Source: Nanosynbacter sp.
Lineage (GTDB): Bacteria > Patescibacteriota > Saccharimonadia > Saccharimonadales > Saccharimonadaceae
Direction: 5' to 3'
Length of the DNA: 12,788 nucleotides
Assembly: GCA_029975625.1 (NCBI GenBank)
Contig: JARKOR010000078.1
Coordinates: 1-12,788 of the forward strand
The stretch's first letter is position 1. Each line of letters begins with the position of its first letter. The notes beneath the pieces are model-generated. The model had not been told where the DNA came from. It saw nothing but the letters and a program-made list of their open reading frames with translations, and made no database searches. The position numbers and the translations under genes were made by a program. Positions 5,690 through 12,772 of the stretch are shown here, one piece after another.

Positions 5690-6694
5690 TTACCCCTTAA
5701 GTGCAGCTGCCGCGAGTTTTGCCGAAGTAGCATAGAGGTGGTCGATGTCCTGCACGGCGCCTATATCGTGCGGTTTATCATACACGCCGCCGGATTGACA
5801 CACTGCCATCGCCGCCACGATTGACGCCGTGCTGTCGCTATCGCCGCCCAAGTTAACCGCTCGATACACTGCCGTCTGCATATCGCCCTCCGAACCTAAG
5901 AATATATCGTAGGCAATTGCCAGTGTTTCGGGTACGTAAAATCCATATCGCTTGCCCGACTTGCCGGCTGCATATCGTTCGACTAGCGATGCGGCGTCCT
6001 GACAGGGCGAATCAATTGCACGAAGCAACAGTTCACTCTCGCGGGGAAAATCTTCCCGCATATCATGCGCCGCTCGGCGCACAACCTCGTCAAAAGGAAT
6101 ATCATCCTTCAACAAAGCACTAATCACCTCCCCATGCAAACGCGTACAAACACGCGCAATATCGGTATCGTGCGTCATGGTCGTGAACAAATCGTATTGC
6201 TCCTGGCGCGTCTGCTGGTCAACCTCGCGTAGCGCATGCCACAAGGCAAGCGGCGCCATCTTCATGACAACTCCGTTGCCGCCGCCATTCTTTTGCCCAG
6301 ATTCAAGAGGGGATACACCACTCATCATCCGCTCTACCGCCTCAGTTGTCGAGCCGCCCCAGCGCCTCGGTGTTGGCTTACCGTTTTTACGGGGGACAAG
6401 CGGCGTTTGATGATAAGCCTCAATATGGGCGTCGCGGAGCGCCTCCAGCGAGAAGCCGCCCGCCGCCACCAAACTCTCCGCCGTCACCACACTTAATTGC
6501 GTATCATCACTCGTCACGCCCCTTCCCTCGTATGGGAAAAACGGATGCGCTACCGGTTCGCGCAATTCGGTAATCTCTCCGTAAACCTCCTGTATCTCCG
6601 CTGTTGATTTTCCCTCGGTCGGCACGCCAGCCGCATCGCCATAGGCAATAGCGGGTAATAATTCTTCAGCCGCTGTATGTAGTTTTTCTTTCAT
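5690..6694 (-). CDS. ADP-ribosylglycohydrolase (DraG/ARH family)
   Basis: A 334-residue all-helical DraG/ARH-family hydrolase that removes ADP-ribose from protein side chains or splits related ADP-ribose derivatives using two divalent metals; the substrate here is unknown. Motifs: GDAAGVPTEG near residues 19-28; SDDTQ with metal ligands S62, D63 and D64; GNGVVMKMAPLAL in the middle; THDTDIARVC; and GGDSDST with D285, D287 and S288 as the second metal cluster. The start is the ATG at 6694, which has a perfect AAGGAGGT (6699-6706); a longer frame from 6727 lacks a ribosome binding site and adds unrelated residues. The gene is single, divergent from pncA and shares its operator region, so it should respond to NrtR. 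No ADP-ribosyltransferase is in the window, so it may act on host- or toxin-derived modifications, on a partner encoded elsewhere, or on free metabolites. Confidence 0.92.
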   Translation of the reverse strand: MKEKLHTAAEELLPAIAYGDAAGVPTEGKSTAEIQEVYGEITELREPVAHPFFPYEGRGVTSDDTQLSVVTAESLVAAGGFSLEALRDAHIEAYHQTPLVPRKNGKPTPRRWGGSTTEAVERMMSGVSPLESGQKNGGGNGVVMKMAPLALWHALREVDQQTRQEQYDLFTTMTHDTDIARVCTRLHGEVISALLKDDIPFDEVVRRAAHDMREDFPRESELLLRAIDSPCQDAASLVERYAAGKSGKRYGFYVPETLAIAYDIFLGSEGDMQTAVYRAVNLGGDSDSTASIVAAMAVCQSGGVYDKPHDIGAVQDIDHLYATSAKLAAAALKG

Positions 6695-6715
6695 AGAAAC
6701 CTCCTTATTACATAT

Positions 6716-6745
6716 AGTATATATCAATTAGTGTTGACAATACAA
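6716..6745 (-). promoter_or_regulatory. Promoter of the DraG-like gene
   Basis: Read leftward: TATACT (6721-6716) as -10, with TTGTAT (6745-6740) at an 18-bp spacer as a weak -35. The start would be near 6709, just upstream of the ribosome binding site. An alternative -35, TTGTCA (6740-6735), pairs with a poorer -10. In either case the imperfect operator at 6728-6748 covers it. Confidence 0.45.
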
Positions 6746-6748
6746 TAA
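6728..6748. promoter_or_regulatory. NrtR operator shared by draG and pncA promoters
   Basis: TTAGTGT-N7-ACAATAA, one mismatch from the perfect box. It overlaps the pncA -35 exactly as the 248-268 box overlaps that of nadE (both read TTAGTGTTGACA). It also lies over the upstream part of the divergent draG promoter. Confidence 0.75.
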
Positions 6749-6762
6749 CAAGGGGCTATACT
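6734..6762 (+). promoter_or_regulatory. Promoter of pncA-pncB-Nudix
   Basis: TTGACA (6734-6739), a 17-bp spacer and TATACT (6757-6762): the same hexamers and spacing as the nadE promoter. The start is expected near 6769, followed at once by the operator at 6772-6792. Confidence 0.85.
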
Positions 6763-6771
6763 CATGAGTAG

Positions 6772-6792
6772 TTAGTGTAATTTATACACTAA
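6772..6792. promoter_or_regulatory. NrtR operator, downstream site at pncA
   Basis: A perfect palindrome TTAGTGTA-N5-TACACTAA (8-bp arms), the most symmetric of the four copies. It starts about 3 bp after the predicted pncA start and 44 bp, close to four helical turns, from the start of the 6728-6748 box, so the two could be bound on the same face of DNA. Confidence 0.85.
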
Positions 6793-6820
6793 CATAAACC
6801 TAAGAAAAGGAGTTGTGAAG

Positions 6821-7480
6821 ATGAAGACAAATGAACTATCGACATATAATCGTCATATTGCTATCAACGTGGACCCGCAAATTGACTTCTGCCCTGGAGG
6901 TGCCCTGGCTGTTAATGAGGGCGACCAAGTTATTGAGCCGCTGAACCGTATTAACGAACAGGTTTGGCGAAATGGCGGTATGGTCGTCATAACCGGCGAC
7001 CAGCACCCCGCTATAACCCCGCATTTTGCGGATTATGGAGGTATTTGGCCAACGCACTGCATAGCCGGCACCGAAGGCGCTCAGTTTCATCCTGACCTCA
7101 CTATTCGCCCGGGATATGCGTTCATCGATAAAGGCACCGGGGAGCTAGACGGCTATTCCGGATTTGACGGGGCAACTCGTGACGGCTTGACGCTTAAGGA
7201 CATTATCAAGCCCACTAACGACACTGATCGCACAATTGTTGTATTGGGCGGCTTAGCTACAGAATATTGCGTCCGAGCAACCGCACTCGATACGATGGAA
7301 TACGCGAAGAAACTGTGCCAGGTCGGTCGATGTACTATTGATGTGTGCGTCGCGAGCGATGCAATTCGTGCGGTCAACCTGCAGCCGGATGATGGCGCCA
7401 AAGCAATTAAGGAAATGCAAGATGCAGGTATTAGGATGGTAACAACCGATGAGCTGCTGCGCGAAGGAGTGCTATCATGA
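6821..7480 (+). CDS. pncA: Nicotinamidase
   Basis: Hydrolyses nicotinamide to nicotinate and ammonia, the entry step of nicotinamide salvage. The 219-residue isochorismatase-fold protein shows the complete catalytic triad: D18 (NVDPQIDF), K104 (IDKGT) and C150 (ATEYC). The metal site is D60 and H62 (GDQHP) with H79 (WPTHC), and the GGALAV segment typical of PncA follows the first motif. The ATG at 6821 is chosen over an in-frame GTG at 6815 because AAGGAG (6807-6812) is 8 nt from the ATG and only 2 nt from the GTG. It is the first gene of the pncA-pncB-Nudix operon; its stop overlaps the pncB start as ATGA, so translation is coupled. Two NrtR boxes flank its promoter. The substrate would be nicotinamide taken up from the host or released by NAD-consuming enzymes. 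Confidence 0.96.
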   Translation: MKTNELSTYNRHIAINVDPQIDFCPGGALAVNEGDQVIEPLNRINEQVWRNGGMVVITGDQHPAITPHFADYGGIWPTHCIAGTEGAQFHPDLTIRPGYAFIDKGTGELDGYSGFDGATRDGLTLKDIIKPTNDTDRTIVVLGGLATEYCVRATALDTMEYAKKLCQVGRCTIDVCVASDAIRAVNLQPDDGAKAIKEMQDAGIRMVTTDELLREGVLS

Positions 7481-8721
7481 ACGAATCAACACCCCATATC
7501 AGCCGCGGCCTTGATTACTATAAAGCGACCATGGGTCAACTAGAATACACCAAACATCTCGATGCCGAGGTTACGTTTGAACTAAAGAACAGGTCTTCCG
7601 ATCGCTTGGCGGAGTTTGTCGATCCATCGGAATTGCAAGACAAGCTTGATACGCTGAGGGATGGATGGCAGCCTGACGAAATCGCTTATCTTGCTGGCCT
7701 TCATAATCAAGACGGTTCCGCACAGTTCACGGAGGATTATCTCGACTTTCTTGCCGACAATCCCCTGCCTCCGGTCACGGTTAGCCTTAACGAAGGCAAC
7801 AATGATATCGCCGTATCGGCAACCGGCGCCTGGCCGCTCGTGACTTTCTGGGAAACGGTAGTTATGAGCGAGCTGAACGAGCTATATTTTGCCAATAAAC
7901 TAAAGGCTGAGGGTAGATCTCTTGAGGAGCTTTACGCCGAGGGCGACCGCCGCCTGACAGAAAAAATCAATATACTGCGGGACCGCCCGGACATTAAGTT
8001 CTCAGATTTCGGTACGAGACGGCGCTTTAGCTATGAGTGGCATAGGCATGTTATTGAGCGCCTGGCCAATGAGTTGCCCGATAATTTTATTGGCACTTCT
8101 AACATATATCTCGCAAACAAGCTGGGGCTACCGCCAATTGGCACCTTCGCCCACGAACTGCCAATGGTCTACGCGGCCCTGGCTGATCAAGCCGGCAAAA
8201 AACCACTAGGCAGCCACAACCAAGTGATCCAAGACTGGGAGGCGTTGTATCGAGGAGACCTTTCGACAGCTCTGACTGATACTTTCACCAGTGAATTCTT
8301 TTTCAGCGATTTTACACCCACTCAAGCCAGGCGATGGAAAGCTCTTAGGCACGACTCAGGAGACCCAGTCGAGTTTGGTGAACGTGTCATACAATTTTAT
8401 GAACGGCTAGGCATAAACCCGCGCGAAAAAACGATTGTTTTCAGCGACGGATTAGATATCGCGACTATCGTTAAGCTTGCCGACCACTTCAAAGAGCGCA
8501 TCGGTACTATGTTTGGCTGGGGTACCACGCTAACGAACGATTTGGGTGTGAAGGCTAACAATTTCGTCATGAAGGCTACTATCGTCAACGGCTTTCCGAC
8601 TGTGAAGTTGAGCGACGTGCTAGGCAAGCATACCGGTCCGCCTGAAAAAATACTACTATACGAAACCGAGTTAAACCAGATATTGGCAGATATCGCCCTA
8701 AGGGAGTTAGCAGTCGCATGA
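7477..8721 (+). CDS. pncB: Nicotinate phosphoribosyltransferase
   Basis: Makes nicotinate mononucleotide from nicotinate and PRPP, coupled to ATP hydrolysis. The 414 residues match bacterial PncB (E. coli 400). Conserved blocks: LDYYKATMGQ near the N-terminus; DFGTRRRFS starting at residue 177; GTSN; GTFAHE with H226 as the likely phosphorylated His; LRHDSGDPVEFGE; FSDGLD; and the closing FGWGT and KLSD segments. AAGGAG lies upstream of the ATG, which overlaps the pncA stop; its own stop overlaps the start of the next gene in the same ATGA pattern. Together with PncA and NadE it covers nicotinamide-to-NAD salvage except the adenylyltransferase NadD, which must be encoded elsewhere. Confidence 0.97.
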   Translation: MNESTPHISRGLDYYKATMGQLEYTKHLDAEVTFELKNRSSDRLAEFVDPSELQDKLDTLRDGWQPDEIAYLAGLHNQDGSAQFTEDYLDFLADNPLPPVTVSLNEGNNDIAVSATGAWPLVTFWETVVMSELNELYFANKLKAEGRSLEELYAEGDRRLTEKINILRDRPDIKFSDFGTRRRFSYEWHRHVIERLANELPDNFIGTSNIYLANKLGLPPIGTFAHELPMVYAALADQAGKKPLGSHNQVIQDWEALYRGDLSTALTDTFTSEFFFSDFTPTQARRWKALRHDSGDPVEFGERVIQFYERLGINPREKTIVFSDGLDIATIVKLADHFKERIGTMFGWGTTLTNDLGVKANNFVMKATIVNGFPTVKLSDVLGKHTGPPEKILLYETELNQILADIALRELAVA

Positions 8722-9200
8722 GTGAGAAAGCAGCGGAAATACATGAGCGTAAACTTTGGTTCGATGGCCCAAATCTGACAGCCGATGCTATCGTTATCGA
8801 TCCGAAGCACGACCAAATACTACTCATACAACGACGCGACACGGGACAATGGGCTCTTCCGGGAGGATTTATCGACCCTGATGATACCGACTCAGCCCAG
8901 GCGGCCATACGAGAGGTCGCCGAGGAGACGGGCCTACGCATTGAAGACGGCGATGCCCCACTAGTGTTCCAAGGCCGCGTTGACGACCCAAGAAATTCAA
9001 GTGAAGCCTGGATTGAGACAAGCGCTCATTTATTCTTGGCAGAGTCCGATAATGCTGATGTGCGCGCCGGAGATGACGCGGCGTGCACTAAATGGCACGA
9101 TTTAAGCTCTCTACCTGAATTATACGCATCGCATCTGGCTATTATTGATAACGCCGTAGCCTACTTGCTAGGAAGCTCGGCCGACTTAGATGCTCGTTGA
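8718..9200 (+). CDS. Nudix hydrolase, probable ADP-ribose or NAD(H)-type pyrophosphatase
   Basis: A 160-residue single-domain Nudix hydrolase. The signature runs from G50: GGFIDPDD, then 9 residues, then REVAEETGL (65-73). The catalytic REUxEE core is intact (E66, E69, E70), unlike the degenerate box of NrtR. Compared with the canonical spacing the box has one extra residue and an Asp (D56) where the first Glu is expected, and GGFIDP resembles the DP-containing variant of ADP-ribose pyrophosphatases. Substrate is inferred from this and from context: it is the third gene of the pncA-pncB operon (ATGA overlap). Cleavage of ADP-ribose to AMP and ribose 5-phosphate would remove the metabolite NrtR proteins sense and could feed PRPP for PncB. 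NADH or another dinucleotide remains possible. The last 40 nt overlap the 3' end of convergent metG. Confidence 0.87.
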   Translation: MSEKAAEIHERKLWFDGPNLTADAIVIDPKHDQILLIQRRDTGQWALPGGFIDPDDTDSAQAAIREVAEETGLRIEDGDAPLVFQGRVDDPRNSSEAWIETSAHLFLAESDNADVRAGDDAACTKWHDLSSLPELYASHLAIIDNAVAYLLGSSADLDAR

Positions 9201-10672
9201 TCTTCAGTGTGAAGATAGATCTTTGGAAATAGCGGCTGAAAGTCATTTGGCACCACGCTCGAAGAAAAGGCAGTTTTAATTTTTCTGGAGGTTTCCGGCA
9301 GGAATGGCGCAAGAAGCTCAGCTATCTGCAACAGGGCGCCAGCGGAAGTGGACAAGATTTCTGCCAGGTGGGCTTCCGCGTCGGTATCGGTCTCGCGGTT
9401 TTTCGCGACTTCCCATGGTTTCACGCGATCAATATACTGATTGAGTGAACGAACCATCACCCACACTTCGTCGATTGCGCGATTAAATTCAAACGACTCC
9501 ATAGCCTCGCGGTACGGCCCCATGTCGTGACGATTTGGCGGCAAATCCCCCACAACACCCGCCTGGTATTTGAGGGTCATGGCAATGACGCGCTGAACGA
9601 GATTGCCCAGGTCGTTTCCTAGCTCGCCGTTATAGGCCGCCTCAAAGCGTTCCCAAGTAAAGTCGCCATCATCTTGAGTTGGAATATAGCGAAGGAAATA
9701 ATACCGAAACGCATCGATGCCGTAGTCACGCAAAATCTCCATCGGGTCGACGCCGTTGCCGAGAGATTTCGCCATTTTTACGCCACCGGAGGTAATGTGC
9801 CCATGCACCAACAGTACTTTCGGTAACGGCAAATCAAGCCCGAGTAGCATTGCTGGCCATATGCCCGCATGGAACCTAAGGATATCCTTGCCAACCACCT
9901 GCACGTCCGCAGGCCAAAAATCCTGCCCCAAAGGGTCGTTCGGATAACCCAAAACGGTTAGGTAATTACTCAGCGCGTCGAGCCACACGTACATCACCTG
10001 GCTTGGATCGTTCGGTACAGGCACGCCCCATGCCAAATTTTTCGCCGGGCGAGACACGCTGACGTCCTGCAGACCGTCTTTTATGAGCTCGAGGAACTCT
10101 TTCCTACGAAAATCAGGGACAATTTTCATCTTGCCCGACTCCAGCGCCTGGGTAATTGGCACGGTAAACGCGCTGGCTTTAAAATAATAATTCTCTTCGC
10201 TTAATCTCTGGTATGGCGTCTGATGATCAGGACAGATGCCATTATTTTCGGCCGCTTCTTTGTCCGTAATGAACGACTCGCAGCCCTGGCAATACCAACC
10301 TTCATAGGTATCCTTATAGAGCAACCCCGCCTTTTCGAGTTGCAGCCAAATATATTGCACGGCGGCTTTATGTTTAATGTCTGTCGTGCGGATAAAATCG
10401 GTCGTATCGACATTCAGCGCGTGAATCATCGTTTGAAAATTGCCATACATACTATCGACGTAGGCTTGGGGAGTCACTCCCTGCTCGGCGGCCTTTGCGG
10501 CTATTTTATTTCCATGCTCATCGACGCCCGTCTGGAAACGAACTACCCGGCCAAGCTGACGCCGATACCTTGCCCACACATCCGCGAGTAAGTAATCTAA
10601 TGCGTGCCCGATATGCGGGACACCATTCACATAGGGAATTGCAGTTGTAATATAGGCGTGTTTTTTAGTCAT
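9161..10672 (-). CDS. metG: Methionyl-tRNA synthetase
   Basis: Charges tRNA-Met with methionine. The 503-residue class Ia synthetase has the HIGH motif as PHIGH (H20-H23) and the KMSKS loop as KMAKS (299-303). The connective-peptide zinc knuckle is C128/C131 with C147/H150, a single-zinc arrangement. WGVPVPNDP and the YVWLDAL segment are typical. There is no C-terminal tRNA-binding (EMAP/Trbp111-like) extension, so this is a short form compared with E. coli (about 677). An extended -10 element lies 10 nt upstream of the ATG and there is no Shine-Dalgarno sequence, so the leader is only a few nucleotides. It converges on the Nudix gene with a 40-bp overlap, and it marks the right border of the NAD island. 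Confidence 0.98.
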   Translation of the reverse strand: MTKKHAYITTAIPYVNGVPHIGHALDYLLADVWARYRRQLGRVVRFQTGVDEHGNKIAAKAAEQGVTPQAYVDSMYGNFQTMIHALNVDTTDFIRTTDIKHKAAVQYIWLQLEKAGLLYKDTYEGWYCQGCESFITDKEAAENNGICPDHQTPYQRLSEENYYFKASAFTVPITQALESGKMKIVPDFRRKEFLELIKDGLQDVSVSRPAKNLAWGVPVPNDPSQVMYVWLDALSNYLTVLGYPNDPLGQDFWPADVQVVGKDILRFHAGIWPAMLLGLDLPLPKVLLVHGHITSGGVKMAKSLGNGVDPMEILRDYGIDAFRYYFLRYIPTQDDGDFTWERFEAAYNGELGNDLGNLVQRVIAMTLKYQAGVVGDLPPNRHDMGPYREAMESFEFNRAIDEVWVMVRSLNQYIDRVKPWEVAKNRETDTDAEAHLAEILSTSAGALLQIAELLAPFLPETSRKIKTAFSSSVVPNDFQPLFPKIYLHTEDQRASKSAELPSK

Positions 10673-10682
10673 GATACTCTAC

Positions 10683-10691
10683 AGTATAACA
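10683..10691 (-). promoter_or_regulatory. Extended -10 promoter of metG (near-leaderless)
   Basis: Read leftward TGT-TATACT (10691-10683) is an extended -10 element; the ATG at 10672 lies 10 nt further. The expected leader is about 4 nt. No good -35 is seen. Confidence 0.5.
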
Positions 10692-10746
10692 GAAAAACAA
10701 GTTATACGCTCGGACCGGGGATACTCGACAGCTGACGTCAAGAGAG

Positions 10747-10768
10747 GAGGTATCTGGTATAATACCTC
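10747..10768. promoter_or_regulatory. Inverted repeat over the C1 peptidase -10 element
   Basis: GAGGTAT (10747-10753), 8 nt, ATACCTC (10762-10768): a perfect 7-bp dyad that contains the extended -10 TGG-TATAAT. It is not related to the NrtR box. It could be an operator for another regulator; because transcription should begin near 10770, it would not be an mRNA hairpin. Confidence 0.45.
10755..10763 (+). promoter_or_regulatory. Extended -10 promoter of the C1 peptidase gene (leaderless)
   Basis: TGG-TATAAT, a consensus -10 with TGn extension, 6 nt from the ATG at 10770, so the predicted start is the start codon itself. The AGGAGGT upstream (10746-10751 region) lies outside the transcript and 18 nt from the ATG, so it is not a working ribosome binding site for this gene. 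Confidence 0.65.
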
Positions 10769-10769
10769 T

Positions 10770-12098
10770 ATGAAACACGTTACTAAACAATTGCTTACAC
10801 AGTATCAAAAACAGTTTTCTAGTCGTCCGCAAAACATCGTTCTTCAGCGTAGCGTCATGACGAATGGTATTTATCTTGCCTCGCGAAATCCAGACGTCAC
10901 CATACGCGACACCAATCAGTGGAGCTATGAGATACCCGCTGGTAGTATCCGCGACCAAAAGAAAACCGGAACATGCTGGCTCATGGCTACTCTTGTGCTT
11001 GCCGAAAAAGCGATTAACGACAATTTAAAGACCGAGGACGTCGCATTGTCAAAATCCTTCCTTTATTTTTATGACAAACTAGAGATGAGCAACTCATTCC
11101 TTCAAACGATCATCGACACTAAAGACGAAGCTCTCGAAAGCAGGCATGTGCAGCACATTCTACACGAAAAGCAGCAAGATGGCGGGTGGATGAGCGACGC
11201 GACACAACTTATCGAAAAATACGGCGTCGTTCCGGAAGCTGTGATGCCAAATACAGAAGACGCTGAAGATTCAGACCCTATCAACTCTATTCTCAACGAA
11301 AAATTAGCTCTTTATGCGCAAAAAATACGCTCAGCAAGCGACTCGCAGGCCGTCAAGCAAACCGCTATGGCGGAAATTTACCACATACTTGCGCTCTCGT
11401 TTGGAGTGCCGCCAGACGCATTCTCTTTTGATATCCTCCCGAAGGAGGATGACGGCAAAAAAGATAAGAAAACAACGAACAAGAAAGACTTGAAAACTAT
11501 TCACACCACGCCACTAGAGTTTTGGGAAAAATACGGCACAAAATTGAATGATTTTGCACACATAAGCTTTCTATTAGATCATAAAATGAAACATTATGGC
11601 ACGCTTTACGAAGAAGATTCGGTCGATGCCATGTACGGCAAGCCTTTTTGCACTGCGAAACTTCGCTTTTCAAAAGAAATTGAGGAGGCTATGAAAAAGC
11701 AACTCATGCACGACGAACCCGTGTGGTTTGCGTGGGACGTAGGCAAGCAATTCTCGCAAAAACTCGGCATTTTGGACTCGGAGTTGTGGAAATACGATGA
11801 CATATACGATACCCACGATAAGCTCGAGAAAGATCTCCGAGGGTTATATCAGGATTATAGCGAACGAGGCATACATGCTACCGCCATTGTCGGATTTCGC
11901 GAAGAGAAAGGCGTCGTCACTCATTGGAAAGTAAAGAATAGCTGGGGTAAAAAGCAGGGCCAAGACGGCTATATTTCGATGAACGCAAATTACGCGAAAG
12001 ACTATATGCTCGACGTCACGCTCCGCCTGACCTACGTACCCAACTCGATTCGCGCTATATTTGAGACCAAACCAGTTGTTGTTCGATATTGGGAGTGA
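10770..12098 (+). CDS. C1-family aminopeptidase (PepC / bleomycin hydrolase type)
   Basis: A 442-residue papain-like cysteine peptidase of the aminopeptidase C/bleomycin hydrolase family, which are cytoplasmic, often hexameric enzymes trimming N-terminal residues from peptides. Catalytic residues: C69 in QKKTGTCWLMA, H369 in GIHATAIVGF, and N390 in WKVKNSWG, with a Gln of the RDQ segment before the Cys as oxyanion-hole candidate. The length fits the family. There is no signal peptide, so a peptide-recycling role is likely in an organism that imports amino acids. A longer frame opens at 10671, but the -10 promoter and family length support the ATG at 10770. Residues about 229-245 form a Lys/Asp-rich insert (DDGKKDKKTTNKKDLK). 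It diverges from metG and ends 16 nt from the convergent pilin gene. Confidence 0.9.
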   Translation: MKHVTKQLLTQYQKQFSSRPQNIVLQRSVMTNGIYLASRNPDVTIRDTNQWSYEIPAGSIRDQKKTGTCWLMATLVLAEKAINDNLKTEDVALSKSFLYFYDKLEMSNSFLQTIIDTKDEALESRHVQHILHEKQQDGGWMSDATQLIEKYGVVPEAVMPNTEDAEDSDPINSILNEKLALYAQKIRSASDSQAVKQTAMAEIYHILALSFGVPPDAFSFDILPKEDDGKKDKKTTNKKDLKTIHTTPLEFWEKYGTKLNDFAHISFLLDHKMKHYGTLYEEDSVDAMYGKPFCTAKLRFSKEIEEAMKKQLMHDEPVWFAWDVGKQFSQKLGILDSELWKYDDIYDTHDKLEKDLRGLYQDYSERGIHATAIVGFREEKGVVTHWKVKNSWGKKQGQDGYISMNANYAKDYMLDVTLRLTYVPNSIRAIFETKPVVVRYWE

Positions 12099-12114
12099 GA
12101 CTGCTCGATAGGGT

Positions 12115-12765
12115 TTATGAATGGGTTGGGCCAGGAATAGAAACTCGACAGTACGTTTTTCCATTGTTATTATAAGAAAATCCAGTCGTTGATAAGGAGT
12201 TGCCAGCACTGTTCATTACTCCTGGCACCCCACACTTTTGGCTCGTGCCCTGTAGCCAATAGGTCAGAAGAGCCGGCTGAGAGGCCCCGTCAATCTCAAG
12301 ACCATAGTTGTACGCATAAAGAACACCATTCATAGCGTCTCCGCTATTTGGAACGTTCTTTGGTAACTGCCCGACCCGTTCCATTGCACCACTAAAGGTA
12401 GTGTTGCCAGTAATAACAGCACCAGCACTTCCAATACATCCGGAATCAGTTGTGATACATATAACAGGATATCCCGTTGCTGATATGAATGGATAGGCCC
12501 CGGTTTCTGCTATATACGCCTCTATCATCTTCAGCGACTGACTCGCAGCATTAATAATAGCGGTGTTCTTAGCTCTTTGTTGTATGTTAGTGTAGGCTGC
12601 TATTGATATTGTGGCTAGGATTGCGATAACGACAATGACGATGAGTAATTCTACTATGGTGAAGGCTGGTTGTCTGGAATAATGTTTGATGGAGGGTTTT
12701 GTGTATGGATAAAGGCTAGTGAAACCTTGGAGTGTATTGGGTTTATTAGCGTAAGTGTTTTTCAT
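12115..12765 (-). CDS. Type IV pilin-like protein
   Basis: A 216-residue prepilin. The class III signal is FTIVELL preceded by Ala: the leader would be residues 1-34 and the mature protein starts F35, with E39 as the conserved Glu+5, followed by the hydrophobic helix IVIVVIAILATISIAAY that spans the membrane and forms the pilus core. The leader is unusually long and its -1 residue is Ala rather than Gly. The globular part carries Cys residues (ICITTDSGCIG, KCGVPG, KTYC) that could form disulphides outside the cell. No other in-frame start is convincing; the ATG at 12765 has only AAAGG nearby. It is probably a major or minor pilin for attachment or motility, assembled by machinery encoded elsewhere. 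It converges with the C1 peptidase gene. Confidence 0.85.
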   Translation of the reverse strand: MKNTYANKPNTLQGFTSLYPYTKPSIKHYSRQPAFTIVELLIVIVVIAILATISIAAYTNIQQRAKNTAIINAASQSLKMIEAYIAETGAYPFISATGYPVICITTDSGCIGSAGAVITGNTTFSGAMERVGQLPKNVPNSGDAMNGVLYAYNYGLEIDGASQPALLTYWLQGTSQKCGVPGVMNSAGNSLSTTGFSYNNNGKTYCRVSIPGPTHS

Positions 12766-12772
12766 ACCTTTA

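Noticed and set aside
10671..10769. N-terminal extension of the C1 peptidase by 33 residues
   Set aside because: The extension crosses the promoter and dyad, is not family-like, and makes the protein longer than usual; the ATG at 10770 fits the -10 element.
12587..12593. TTAGTGT half-site inside the pilin gene
   Set aside because: No matching ACACTAA 7 bp away; it lies within coding sequence.
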